Assembly (NCBI RefSeq): GCF_034190915.1
Contig: NW_026947701.1
Coordinates: 62,001-126,000 of the forward strand
Length of the DNA: 64,000 nucleotides
From: Cavia porcellus
Taxonomy: Eukaryota; Chordata; Mammalia; Rodentia; Caviidae
Direction of reading: 5' to 3'
Of this stretch, positions 26,909-40,324 are shown piece by piece. Every line of letters begins with the position of its first letter. Position 1 is the stretch's first letter. A model generated the notes under the pieces. The model searched no databases. It was not told the origin of the DNA and saw nothing but the letters and a program-made list of their open reading frames with translations. The position numbers and the translations under genes were made by a program.

Positions 26909-27658
26909 CACCACCCCGTGATGTTTTTGTCACTCCTACTAGTGAATGTAATGTATCACACACCCATACAATGCGCACCACCCCGTGATTTTTTTCTCAC
27001 TCGTACTAGTGAATGTAATGTAACACACACCCATACAATGCGCACAGCCCCGTGATGATTTTCTCACTCCTACTAGTGAATGTAATGTAACACACACCCA
27101 TATAATGCGCAACACCCCGTGATATTTTTCTCACTCCTACTAGTGAATGTAACAGACACCCATACAATGCGCACCACCCCTTGATGTTTTTCAGAAACCT
27201 ATCCTACATTGCCACTGCATGTTCCCTGACCTCCCCATGCTCACCACCCCGCGGTGCTTATCTCCATCCTACATTGCCACTCACTGCCTATCCTAATTCA
27301 GACCCTCCAATTCACACCACCCTGTGATGTTTTTCTCACTCCTACTAGTGAATGTAATGTAACACACACCCATACAATGCGCAGCACCCCGTGATGTTTT
27401 TCTCACTCCTACTAGTGAATGTAATGTAACACACACCCATACAATGCGCAGCACCCCGTGATGTTTTTCTCACTCCTACTAGCGAATCTAATGTAACACA
27501 CACCCATACAATGCGCCCCACCCCGCGATGTTTTTCAGAAACCTATCCTACATTGCCACTGCATGTTCCCTTACCTCCACATGCTGACCACCCCGCGGTG
27601 CTTTTCTCCATCCTACATTGCCACTCACTGCCTATCCTAATTCAGACCCTCCGATTCA
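26909..27658. repeat. Higher-order repeats with a 62-bp A
   Basis: A blocks at 26,909 (4) and 27,315 (3). The A at 27,110 is 62 bp: one AATGT of the internal AATGT-AATGT pair is missing. The A copies at 27,382 and 27,449 share GCAGCACCCCG. The B1 at 27,516 carries CCCTTACCTCCACATGC, found again at 29,152. Confidence 0.88.
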
Positions 27659-28328
27659 CACCACCCCGTGACGTTTTTCTCACCCCTAGTAGTGAATGTA
27701 ATGTAACACACACCCATACAATGCGCACCACCCCGTGATGTTTTTCTCACTCCTACTAGTGAATGTAATGTAACACACACCCATACAACGCGCACCACCC
27801 CGTGATGTTTTTCTCACTCCTACTAGTGAATGTAATGTAACACACACCCATACAATGCGCACCACCCCGTGATGTTTTTCTCACTCCTACTAGTGAATGT
27901 AATGTAACACACACCCATACAATGCGCACCACCCCGTGATATTTTTCTCACTCCTACTAGTGAATGTAATGTAACACACACCCATACAATGCGCACCACC
28001 CCATGATGTTTTTCTCAATCCTACTAGTGTATGTAATGTAACACACACCCATACAATGCGCACCACACTGTGATGTTTTTCTCACTCCTACTAGTGAATG
28101 TAATATAACACACACCCATACAATGCGCACCACCCCGTGATGTTTTTCTCACTCCTACTAGTGAATGTAATGTAACACACACCCATACAATGCGCACCAC
28201 CCTGTGATGTTTTTCTCACTCCTATTAGTGAATGTAATGTAACACACACCCATACAATGCGCACCACCCCGTGATATTTTTCTCTCTCTAACTAGTGAAT
28301 CTAATGTAACACACACCCATACAATGCG
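27659..28328. repeat. Run of ten A modules, longest in the window
   Basis: Ten 67-bp A modules from 27,659 in exact 67-bp steps (670 bp). Variation inside the run is low: single labels such as GATATTTTTC, CAACGCGC and TGTATGTAATG. The run is followed by a 71-bp B1 (28,329) with a C6 tract and CTCATG instead of CGCGATG. Confidence 0.94.
27860..27926 (+). repeat. Module A, representative copy (67 bp)
   Basis: This copy matches the consensus I read for A. It opens with CACCACCCCGTGATGTTTTT, then CTCACTCCTACTAGTGAATG, then TAATGTAACACACACCCATA and ends CAATGCG. Features are a T5 tract at about positions 16-20, a palindromic ACTAGT hexamer, an internal direct repeat AATGT-AATGT, a short CA-rich tract, and two CpG sites (CCCCGTG and ATGCGCA). 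Composition is about 45 percent GC with C:G of 21:9. Common variants are CTCGTACTAG in place of CTCCTACTAG, GATGATTTTC for GATGTTTTTC, and ACACCCACCC in the A copy that often sits just before a B1 starting CACCACCCCACG. Confidence 0.95.
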
Positions 28329-28472
28329 CACCACCCCCCTCATGTTTTTCAGAAACCTATCCTACATTGCCACTGCATGTTCCCTGACCTCCCCATGCTG
28401 ACCACCCCGCGCTGCTTTTCTCCATCCTACATTGCTACTCACTGCCTAGCCTAATTCAGACCCTCCGATTCA

Positions 28473-28874
28473 CACCACCCCGTGATGTTTTTCTCACTCC
28501 TAGTAGTCTATGTAATGTAACACACACCCATACAATGCGCAATACCCCGTGATATTTTTCTCACTCCTACTAGTGAATGTAATGTAACACACACCCATAC
28601 AATGCGCACCACCCCGTGATGTTTTTCTCACTCCTAGTAGTGAATGTAATGTAACACACACCCATACAATGCGCACCACCCCGTGATGTTTTTCTCACTC
28701 CTACTAGTGAATGTAATGTAACACACACCCATACAATGCGCACCACCCCGTGATGTTTTTCTCACTCCTACTAGTGAATGTAATGTAACACACTCCCATA
28801 CAATGTGCACCACCCCGTGATATTTTTCTCACTCATACTCGTGAATCTAATGTAACACTCACCCATACAATGCG
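28473..28874. repeat. Run of six A modules
   Basis: A modules at 28,473, 28,540, 28,607, 28,674, 28,741 and 28,808. The first and third share TCCTAGTAGT. The run lies between the B1-B2 pair at 28,329 and the B1 at 28,875. Confidence 0.93.
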
Positions 28875-29294
28875 CACCACACCGCGATGTTTTTCAGAAA
28901 CCTATCCTACATTGCCACAGCATGTTCCCTGACCTCCCCATGCTCAACACCCCGCGGTGCTTTTCTCCATCCTACATTGGCACTCACTGCCTATCCTAAT
29001 TCAGACCTCCCAATTCACATCACCCCGTGATGTTTTTCTCACTCCTAGTAGTGAATGTAATGTAACACACACCCATACAATGCGCACCACCCCGTGATGA
29101 TTTTCTCACTCCTACTAATGAATCTAATGTAACACACACCCATACAATGCGCCCCACCCCGCGATGTTTTTCAGAAACCTATCCTACATTGCCACTGCAT
29201 GTTCCCTTACCTCCACATGCTGACCACCCCGCGGTGCTTTTCTCCATCCTACATTGCCACTCACTGCCTATCCTAATTCAGACCCTCCGATTCA
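28875..29294. repeat. Linker units between A runs; copy of the 27.5-kb unit
   Basis: B1-B2 at 28,875, two A modules (29,018 and 29,085), then B1-B2 at 29,152. The latter repeats 27,516-27,658 at offset 1,636, including CGCCCCACCCCG just upstream and CCCTTACCTCCACATGC inside B1. Similarity continues into the A runs (CAACGCGC in both), so the pair and its A run were copied together. Confidence 0.88.
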
Positions 29295-29696
29295 CACCAC
29301 CCCGTGATGTTTTTCTCACTCCTAGTAGTGAATGTAATGTAACACACACCCATACAATGCGCACCACCCCGTGATGTTTTTCTCACTCCTACTAGTGAAT
29401 GTAATGTAACACACACGCATACAACGCGCACCACCCCGTGATGTTTTTCTCACTCCTACTAGTGAATGTAATGTAACACACACCCATCCAATGCGCACCA
29501 CCCCGTGATGTTTTTCTCACTCCTACTAGTGAATGTAATGTAACACACACGCATACAATGCGCACCACACCGTGATGTTTTTCTCACTCCTATTAGTGAA
29601 CGTAATGTAACACACACCCATACAATGCGCACCACCCCGTGATGTTTTTCTCACTCCTAATAGTGAATCTAATGTAACACACACCCATACAATGCG
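29295..29696. repeat. Run of six A modules
   Basis: Six A modules from 29,295 in 67-bp steps. The start of the run resembles that at 27,659 (offset 1,636), and the last unit has AATAGTGAATCTAATG, seen again in the A at 30,242. Confidence 0.93.
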
Positions 29697-29839
29697 CACC
29701 ACCCCGCGATGTTTTTCAGAAACCTATCCTACATTGCCACTGCATGTTCCCTGACCTCCCCATGCTGACCACCCCGCGGTGCTTTTCTCCATCCTACATT
29801 GCCACTCACTGCCTATCCTAATTCAGACCCTCAGATTCA

Positions 29840-30442
29840 CACCACCCCGTGATGTTTTTCTCACTCCTACTAGTCAATGTAATGTAACACACACCCATAC
29901 AATGCGCACCACCCCGTGATGTTTTACTCACTCCTACTAGTGAATGTAATGTAACACACACCCATACAATGCGCACCACCCCGTGATGTTTTTCTCACTC
30001 CTACTAGTGAATGTAATGTAACACACACCCATACAATGCGCACCACCCCGTGATGTTTTTCTCACTCCTACTAGTGAATGTAATGTACCACACACCCATA
30101 CAGTGCGCACCACCCCGTGATGTTTTTCTCACTCCTACTAGTGAATGTAATGTAACACACACCGATGCAATGCGCACCACCCCGTGATGTTTTTCTCACT
30201 CCTATTAGTGAATGTAATGTAACACACACCCATACAATGCGCACCACCCCGTGATGTTTTTCTCACTCCTAATAGTGAATCTAATGTAACACACACCAAT
30301 ACAATGCGCACCACCCCGTGATGTTTTTCTCACTCCTACTAGTGAATGTAATGTAACACACACCCATTCAATGCGCACCACCCCGTGATGTTTTTCTCAC
30401 TCCTACAAGTGAATATAATGTAACACACACCCATACAATGCG
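29840..30442. repeat. Run of nine A modules
   Basis: Nine A modules from 29,840 in 67-bp steps (603 bp). It follows a B1-B2 pair at 29,697 and ends at a 69-bp B1 with CACCACCAGCG at 30,443. The units ending at 29,696 and at 30,308 share the AATAG and GAATCTAATG labels, so the 6-A and 9-A runs are probably related. Confidence 0.93.
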
Positions 30443-33400
30443 CACCACCAGCGATGTTTTTCAGAAACCTATCGTACTTTGCCACTGCATGTTCCCTGAC
30501 CTCCCCATGCTGACCACCCCGCGGTGCTTTTCTCCATCCTACATTGCCACTCACTGCCTATCCTAATTCAGACTCTCCGATTCACACCACCCCGTGATGT
30601 GTTTCTCACTCCTACTAGTGAATGTAATGTAACACACACCCATACAATGCGCACCACCCCGTGATGTTTTTCTCACTCCTACTATTGAATGTAATGTAAC
30701 ACACACCCATACAATGCACACCACCCCGCGATGTTTTTCAGAAACCTATCGTACATTGAAACTGCATGTTCCCTGACCTCCCCAAGCTGACCACCCTGTG
30801 GTGCTTTTCTCCATCCTACATTGCCACTCACTGCCTATCCTAATTCAAACCCTCTGATTCACACCACCCCGTGATGTTTTTCTCACTCCTACTAGTGTAT
30901 GTAATGTAACACACACCCATACAATGCGCACCACCCCGTGATGTTTTTCTCACTCCTACTAGTGAATGTAATGTAACACACACCCATACAATGCGCACCA
31001 CCACGCGATGTTTTCAGAAACCTATCCTGCATTGCCACTGCAGGTTCCCTGACTTCCCCATGCTGACCACCCCGCGGTGCTTTTCTCCTTCCTACATTGC
31101 CACTCACTGCATATCTTATTTCAGACCCTCCGATTCACACCACCCCGTGATGTTTTTCTCACTCCTACTAGTGAATGTAATGTAACCAACACCCATACAA
31201 TGCGCACCACCCCGTGATGTTTTTCAGAAAACTATCCTACATTGCCACTGCATGTTCCCTGACCTCCCCATGCTGACCACCTCGCGGTGCTTTTCTCCAT
31301 CCTACATTGCCACTCAGTGCCTATCCTAATTCAGACTCCCCGATTCACACCACCCCGTGATGTTTTTCTCACTCCTACTAGTGAATGTAATGTAACACAC
31401 ACATATACAATGCGCACCACCCCGCGATGTTTTTCAGAAACCTATCCTACATTGCCACTGCATGTTCCCTGACCTCCACATGCTGACCACCCCGCGGTGC
31501 TTTTCTCCATCCTACATTGCCACTCACTGCCTATCCTAATACAGACCCTCCGATTCACACCACCCCGTGATGTTTTTTTCACTCCAACTAGTGAATGTAA
31601 TGTAACACACACCCATACAATGAGCACCACCCCGTGATGTTTTTCTCAATACTACTAGTGAAAGTAATGTAACACACACCCATACAATGCGCACCACCCC
31701 GCGATGTTTTTCAGAAACCTATCCTACATTGCCACTGCATGTTCCCTGACCACCCCATGCCGACCACCCCGTCGTGCTTTTCTCCATCCTACATTGCCAC
31801 TCACTGCCTATCCTAATTCAGACCCTCCGATTCACACCACCCCGTGATGTTTTTCTCAATCCTACTAGTGAATGTAATGTAACAGACACCCATACAATGC
31901 GCACCACCCCGTGATGATTTTCTCACTCCTACTAGTGAATGTAATGTAACACACACACATACAATGCGCACCACCCCGTGATGTTTTTCTCACTCCTACT
32001 AGTGAATGTAATGTAACACACACCCATACAATGCACACCACCCAGCGATATTTTTCAGAAACCTATCCTACATTGCCACTGCATGTTCCCTGACCTCCCC
32101 ATGCTGACCACACCGCGGTGCTTTTCTCCATCCTACATTGCCACTCACTGCCTATCCTAATTAAGACCCTCCGATTCACACCACACCATGATGTTATTCT
32201 CGCTCCTACTAGTGAATGTAATGTAACACACACCCATACAATGCGCACCACCCCGTGATGTTTTTCTCACTCCTACTAGTGAATTTAATGTAACACACAC
32301 CAAAACAATGCGCACCACCCCGCGATGTTTTTCAGAAACCTATCCTACATTACCACTGCATTTTCCCTGACCTCCCCATGCTGACCACCCCGCGGTGCTT
32401 TTCTCCATCCTACATTGCCACTCACTGCCTATCCTAATTCAGACCCTCCAATTCACACCACCCCGTGATGTTTTTCTCACTCCTAATAGTGAATGTAATA
32501 TAACACACACCCATACAATGCACACCACCCCGTGATGTTTTTCTCACTCGTAATAGTGAATGTAATGTAACACACACCCATACAATGTGCACCGCCCCGT
32601 GATGATTTTCTCACTCCTACTAGTGAATGTAACGTAACACACACCCATATAATGCGCACCGCACCGTGATGTTTTTCTCACTCCTACTAGTGAATGTAAT
32701 GTAACACACACCCATACAATGCGCACCACCCCGCGATGTTTTTCAGAAACCTATCCTACATTTCCACTGCATGTTCCCTGACCTCCCCATGCTGACCACC
32801 CCGCGGTGCTATTCTCCATCCTACATTGCCACTCACTGCCTATCCTAATTCAGACCTTCCGATTGACACCACCCCGTGATGTTTTTCTCACTCCTACTAG
32901 TGAACGTAATGTAACACACACCAATACAATGCGCACCACCCCGTGATGTTTTTCTCACTCGTACTAGTGAATGTAATGTAACACACACCCATACAATGCG
33001 CACCACCCCGTGATGTTTTTCTCACTCCTACTAGTGAATGTAATGTAACACACACCCATACAATGCGCACCACCCCGTGATGTTTTTCTCACTCCTTCTA
33101 GTGAATGCAATGTAACACACACCCATACAATGCGCACCACCCCGCGATGTTTTTCGGACTCCTACTAGTGAATGTAATGTAACACACAACCATACAATGC
33201 GCACCACCCCGCGATGTTTTTCAGAAACCTATCCTACATTGCCACTGGATGTTCCCTGACCACCCTATGCTGACCACCCTGCGGTGCTTTTCTCCATCCT
33301 ACATTTCCACTCACTGCCTATCCTAATTCAGAACTTCCGATTCACACCACCCCGTGATGTTTTTCTCACTCCTACTAGTGAATGTAATGTAACAAACACC

Positions 33401-33545
33401 CATACAATGCGCACCACCCCGTGATGATTTTCTCACTCCTACTAGTGAATGTAATGTAACACACACCCATACAATGCGCACAACCCCGTGATGTTTTTCT
33501 CACTCCTACTAGTGAATGTAATGTAGCACACACCCATACAATGCG
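30443..33545. repeat. Mixed higher-order repeats
   Basis: A blocks at 30,585 (2), 30,862 (2), 31,138 (1), 31,348 (1), 31,558 (2), 31,835 (3), 32,179 (2), 32,456 (4), 32,867 (5) and 33,345 (3). The stretch from about 31,070 to 32,100 follows 25,800-26,830 at offset 5,270 with the same counts (1,1,2,3), making it a further relative of the 2,770-bp block. The B1 copies at 30,443 and 30,996 are 69 bp by different deletions. Confidence 0.87.
33135..33201. repeat. Possible B1/A hybrid module
   Basis: The unit begins like B1 (CGCGATGTTTTTCGGA, a head seen in the B1 copies at 3,308 and 12,170) and ends like A (CTCCTACTAGTG), with A length (67 bp). It is the fifth unit of a 5-A block and sits directly before a true B1 at 33,202. 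It could be a B1-A conversion tract or three substitutions in an A. Confidence 0.6.
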
Positions 33546-36500
33546 CACCACCCCGCGATGTTTTTCAGAAACCTATCCTACATTTCCACTGCATGTTCCC
33601 TGACCTCCCCATGCTGACCACCCCACGGTGCTTTTCTCCATCCTACATTTGCACTCACTTCCTATCCTAATTCAGACCTTCCGATTGACACCACCCCGTG
33701 ATGATTTTCTCACTCCTACTAGTGAACGTAATGTAACACACACCCATACAATGCGCACCACCCCGTGATAATTTTCTCACTCGTAGTAGTGAATGTAATG
33801 TAACACACACCCATACAATGCGCACCACCCCGTGATGTTTTTCTCACTCCTACTAGTGAATGTAATGTAACACACACCCATACAATGCGCACCACCCCAC
33901 GATGTTTTTCAGAAACCTATCCTACATTGCCACTGCATGTTCCCTGACCTCCCCATGCTGACCACCCCGCGGTGCTTTTCTCCATCCTACATTGCCACTC
34001 ACTGCCTATCCTAATTCAGACCCTCCGATTCACACCATCCCGTGATGTTTTTCTCACTCCTACTAGTGAATGTAATGTAAGACACACCCATACAATGCGC
34101 ACCACCCCTTGATTCTTTTCAGAAACCTATCCTACATTGCCACTGCATGTTCCCTGACCTCCCCATGCTCACCACCCCGCGGTGCTTTTCTCCATCCTAC
34201 ATTGCCACTCACTGCCTATCCTAATTCAGACCCTCCGATTCACACCACCCTGTGATGTTTTTCTCACTCCTACTAGTGAATGTAATGTAACACACACCCA
34301 TACAATGCGCAGCACCCCGTGATGTTTTTCTCACTCCTACTAGTGAATGTAATGTAACACACACCCATACAATGCGCACCACCCCGCGATGTTTTTCAGA
34401 AACCTATCTTACAATGCCACTGCATGTTCCCTGACCTCCCCATGCTGACCACCCCGCGGTGCTTTTCTCCATCCTACATTGCCACTCACTGCCTATTCTA
34501 ATACTGACCCTCCGATTCACACCACCCCGTGATGTTTTTCTCACTCCTGCTAGTGAATGTAATGTAACACACACCCATAAAATCGGCACCACCCCGTGAT
34601 TTTTTTCTCACTCGTACTAGTGAATGTAATGTAACACACACCCATACAATGCGCACCGCCCCGTGAAGATTTTCTCACTCATACTAGTAAATGTAATGTA
34701 ACACACACCAATATAATGCGCAACACCCCGTGATGTTTTTCTCACTCCTACTAGTGAATGTAATGTAACACACACCCATACAATGCGCACCACCCCGCGA
34801 TGTTTTTCAGAAACCTATCCTACATTGCCACTGCATGTTCCCTGACCTCCCCATGCTGACCACCCCGCGGGGCTTTTCTCCATCCTACATTGCCACTCAC
34901 TACCTATGCTAATTCGGACCCTCCGATTCACACCACCCCGTGATGTTTTTCTCACTCCTACTAGTGAATGTAATGTAACACACACCCATACTATGCGCAC
35001 CACCCCTTGATGTTTTTCAGAAACCTATCCTACATTGCCACTGCATGTTCCCTGACCTCCCCATGCTCACCACCCCGCGGTGCTTTTCTCCATCCTACAT
35101 TGCCACTCACTGCGTATCCTAATTCAGACCCTCCGATTCACACCACCCTGTGATGTTTTTCTCACTCCTACTAGTGAATGTAATGTAACACACACCCATA
35201 CAATGCGCAGCACCCCGTGATGTTTTTCACACTCCTACTAGTGAATTTAATGTAACACACACCCATACAATGCGCATCAGCCCGCGATGTTTTTCATAAA
35301 CTTATCTTACCTTGCCACTGCATGTTCCCTGACCTCCCCATGCTGACCACCCCGCGGTGCTTTTCTCCATCCTACAAAGCCACTCACTGCCTATCCTAAT
35401 TCAGACCCTCCGATTCACACCACCCCGTGATGTTTTTCTCACTCCTACTAGTGAATGTAATGTAACACACACCCATACAATGCGCACCACCCCGTGATGT
35501 TTTTCTCACTCCTACTAGTGAATGTAATGTAACACACACCCATACAATGCGCAACACCCCGTGATGTTTTTCTCACTCCTACTAGTGAATATAATGTAAC
35601 ACACACCCATACAATGCGCACCACCCGAGATGTTTTTCAGAAACCTATCCTACTTTGCCACTGCATGTTCCCTGACCTCCCCATGCTGACCACCCCGCGA
35701 TGCTTTTCTCCATCCTACATTGCCACTCACTGCCTATCCTAATTCAGACCCTCCGATTCACACCACCCCGTGATGTTTTTCTCACTCCTACTAGTGAATG
35801 TAATGTAACACACACCCATGCAATGCGTACCACCCCGTGATGTTTTTCTCACTCGTACTAGTAAATGTAATGTAACACACACCCATACAATGCGCATCAC
35901 CCCGCGATGTTTTTCAGAAACCTATCCTACATTGAAACTGCATGTTCCCTGACTTCCCCATGCTGACCACCCTGCGGTGCTTTTCTCCATCCTACATTGC
36001 CACTCACTGCCTATCCTAATTCAGACCCTCCGATTCACACCACCCCGTGATGTTTTTCTCACTCCTACTAGTGAATGTTATGTTACACACACCCATACAA
36101 TGCGCACCACCCCGTGATGTTTTTCTCACTCCTACTAGGGAATGTAATGTAACACACACCCATACAATGCGCACCACCCCGTGATGTTTTTCAGAAAACT
36201 ATCCTACATTGCCACTGCATGTTCCCTTACCTCCCCATGCTGACCACCTCGCGGTGCTTTTCTACATCCTACATTGCCACTCACTGCCTATCCTAATTCA
36301 GACTCTCCGATTCACACCACCCCGTGATGTTTTTCTCACTCCTACTAGTGAATGTAATGTAACACACACATATACAATGTGCACCACGCCGCGATGTTTT
36401 TCAGAAACCTATCCTACATTGCCACTGCATGTTCCCTGACCTCCCCATGCTCACCACCCCGCGGTGCTTTTCTCCATCCTACATTGCCACTCACTGCCTA

Positions 36501-39500
36501 TCCTAATTCAGACCCTCCGATTCACACCACCCTGTGATGTTTTTCTCACTCCTACTAGTGAATGTAATGTAACACACACCCATACAATGCGCAGCACCCC
36601 GTGATGTTTTTCACACTCCTACTAGTGAATTTAATGTAACACACACCCATACAATGCGCACCACCCCGCGATGTTTTTCATAAACCTATCTTACATTGCC
36701 ACTGCATGTTCCCTGACCTCCCCATGCTGACCACCCCGCGGTGCTTTTCTCCATCCTACAAAGCCACTCACTGCCTATCCTAATTCAGACCCTCCGATTC
36801 ACACCACCCCGTGATGTTTTTCTCACTCCTACTAGTGAATGTAATGTAACACACACCCATACAATGCGCACCACCCCATGATGTTTTTCTCACTCCTACT
36901 AGTGAATGTAATGTAACACACACCCATACAATGCGCAACACCCCGTGATGTTTTTCTCACTCCTACTAGTGAATATAATGTAACACACACCCATACAATG
37001 CGCACCACCCGCGATGTTTTTCAGAAACCTATCCTACTTTGCCACTGCATGTTCCCTGACCTCCCCATGCTGACCACCCCGCGGTACTTTTCTCCATCCT
37101 ACATTGCCACTCACTGCCTATCCTAATTCAGACCCTCCGATTCACACCACCCCGTGATGTTTTTCTCACTCCTACTAGTGAATGTAATGTAACACACACC
37201 CATGCAATGCGCACCACCCCGTGATGTTTTTCTCACTCCTACTAGTGAATGTAATGTAACACACACCCATGCAATGCGCACCACCCCGTGATGTTTTTCT
37301 CACTCGTACTAGTAAATGTAATGTAACACACACCCATACAATGCGCACCACCCCGCGATGTTTTTCAGAAACCTATCCTACATTGAAACTGCATGTTCCC
37401 TGACTTCCCCATGCTGACCACCCTGCGGTGCTTTTCTCCATCCTACATTGCCACTCACTGCCTATCCTAATTCAGACCCTCCGATTCACCCCACCCCGTG
37501 ATGTTTTTCTCACTCCTACTAGTGAATGTTATGTTACACACACCCATACAATGCGCACCACCCCGTGATGTTTTTCTCACTCCTACTAGGGAATGTAATG
37601 TAACACACACCCATACAATGCGCACCACCCCTTGATGCTTTTCAGAAAACTATCCTACATTGCCACTGCATGTTCCCTGACCTCCCCATGCTCACCACCC
37701 CGCGGTGCTTTTCTCCATCCTACATTGCCACTCACTGCCTATCCTAATTCAGACCCTCCGATTCACACCACCCTGTGAAGTTTTTCTCACACCTACTAGT
37801 GAATGTAATGTAACACACACCTATACAATGCGCAGCAGCCCGTGATGTTTTTCTCACTCCTACTAGTGAATGTAATGTAACACACACCGATACAATGCGC
37901 ACCACCCCGTGATGTTTTTCTCACTCCTACTATTGAATGTAATGTAACACACACCCATACAATGCACACCACCCCGCGAAGTTTTTCAGAAACCTATCGT
38001 ACATTGAAACTGTATGTTCCCTGACCTCCCCATGCTGACCACCCTGCCGTGCTTTTCTCCATCCTACATTGCCACTCACTGCCTATCCTAATTCAGACCC
38101 TGCGATTCACACCACCCCGTGATGTTTTTCTCACTCCTACTAGTGAATGTAATGTAACACACACCCATACAATGCGCACCACCCCTTGATGTTTTTCAGA
38201 AACCTATCCTACATTGCCACTGCATGTTCCCTGACCTCCCCATGCTCACCACCCCGCGGTGCTTTTCTCCATCCTACATTGCCACTCACTGCCTATTCTA
38301 ATTCAGACCCTCCGATTCACGCCACCCCGTGATGTTTTTCTCACTCCTACTAGTGAATGTAATGTAACACACATTCATACAATGCGCACCACCCCGTGAT
38401 GTTTTTCTCACTCCTACTAGTGAATGTAATGTAACACACACCCATACAATGCGCAACACCCCGTGATGTTTTTCTCAATCCTACTAGTGAATATAATGTA
38501 ACACCCACCCATACAAAGCGCACCACCCCACGATGTTTTTCAGAAACCTATCCTACATTGCCACTGCATGTTCCCTGACCTCCCCATGCTCACCACCCCG
38601 CGGTGCTTTTCTCCATCCTACATTGCCACTCACTGCCTATCCTAATTCAGACCCTCCGATTCACACCACCCCATGATGTTTTTCTCACTCCTACTAGTGA
38701 ACGTAATGTAACACACACCCATGCAATGCGCACCACCCCGCGATGTTTTTCATAAACCTATCTTACATTGCCACTGCATGTTCCCTGACCTCCCCATGCT
38801 GACCACGCCGCGGTGCTTTTCTCCATCCTACAAAGCCACTCACTGCCTATCCTAATTCAGACCCTCCGATTCACACCACCCCGTGATGTTTTTCTCACTC
38901 CTACTAGTGAATGTAATGTAACACACACCCATACAATGCGCACCACCCCGTGATGTTTTTCTCACTCCTACTAGTGAATGTAATGTAACACACACCCATA
39001 CAATGCGCAACACCCCGTGATGTTTTTCTCACTCCTACTAGTGAATATAATGTAACACACACCCATACAATGCGCACCACCAGCAATGTTTTTCAGAAAC
39101 CTATCCTACTTTGCCACTGCATGTTCCCTGACCTCCCCAAGCTGACCACACCGCGGTGCTTTTCTCCATCCTACATTGCCACTCACTGCCTATCCTAATT
39201 CAGGCCCTCCGATTCACACCACCCCGTGATGTTTTTCTCACTCCTACTAGTGAATGTAATGTAACACACACCCATGCAATGCGCACCACCCCGTGATGTT
39301 TTTCTCACTCGTACTAGTAAATGTAATGTAACACACACCCATACAATGCGCACCACCCCGCGATGTTTTTCAGAAACCTATCCTACATTGAAACTGCATG
39401 TTCCCTGACTTCCCCATGCTGACCACCCTGCGGTGCTTTTCTCCATCCTACATTGCCACTCACTGCCTATCCTAATTCAGACCCTCCGATTCACACCAGC

Positions 39501-40324
39501 CCGTGATGTTTTTCTCACTCCTACTAGTGAATGTTATGTTACACACACCCATACAATGCGCACCACCCCGTGATGTTTTTCTCACTCCTACTTGGGAATG
39601 TAATGTAACACACACCCATACAATGCGCACCACCCCGCGATGTTTTTCAGAAACCTATCCTACATTGCCACTGCATGTTCCCTCACCTCCCCATGCTGAC
39701 CACCCCGTAGTGCTTTTCTCCATCCTAAATTGCCACTCACTGCCTATCCTAATTCACACCCTCCTATTCACACCACCCCGTGATGTTTTTCTCACTCCCA
39801 CTAGTGAATGTAATGTAACACACACCCATACAATGCGCACCACCCCGCGATGTTTTTCAGAAACCTATCCTGCATTGCCACTGCAGGTTCCCTGACTTCC
39901 CCATGCTGACCACCCCGCGGTGCTTTTCTCCTTCCTACATTGCCACTCACTGCATATCTTATTTCAGACACTCCGATTCACACCACCCCGTGATCTTTTT
40001 CTCACTCCTACTAGTGAATGTAATGTAACAAAAACCCAAACAATGCGCACCACCCCGTGATGTTTTTCAGAAAACTATCCTACATTGCCACTGCATGTTC
40101 CCTGACCTCCCCATGCGGACCACCTCGCGGTGCTTTTCTCCATCGTACATTGCCACTCACTGCCTATCCTAATTCAGACCCTCCGATTCACACCACCCCG
40201 TAATGTTTTTCTCACTCCTACTAGTGAATGTAATGTAACACACACCTATACAATGCGCACCACCCCGTGATGTTTTTCTCACTCGTACTAGTGAATGTAA
40301 TGTAACACACACCCATACAATGCG
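33546..40324. repeat. 6,779-bp super-repeat, copy 1
   Basis: From the A block at 33,689 the counts are 3,1,2,4,1,2,3,2,2,1,2,3,3,2,3,1,3,1,3,2,2,1,1,2 (24 pairs, 50 A). 24x143 + 50x67 - 3 (three 69-bp B1 copies at 35,619, 37,003 and 39,075) = 6,779, the observed offset to copy 2. The unit contains three related sub-blocks, each with a 69-bp CTACTTTGCC B1 followed by a TTGAAACTG B1 and a GTTATGTTACAC A, so it was itself built by smaller duplications. Confidence 0.93.

Noticed and set aside
27659..28328. CRISPR-like regular direct repeats
   Set aside because: The 67-bp units abut with no unique spacers, and there are no cas genes; this is tandem satellite.
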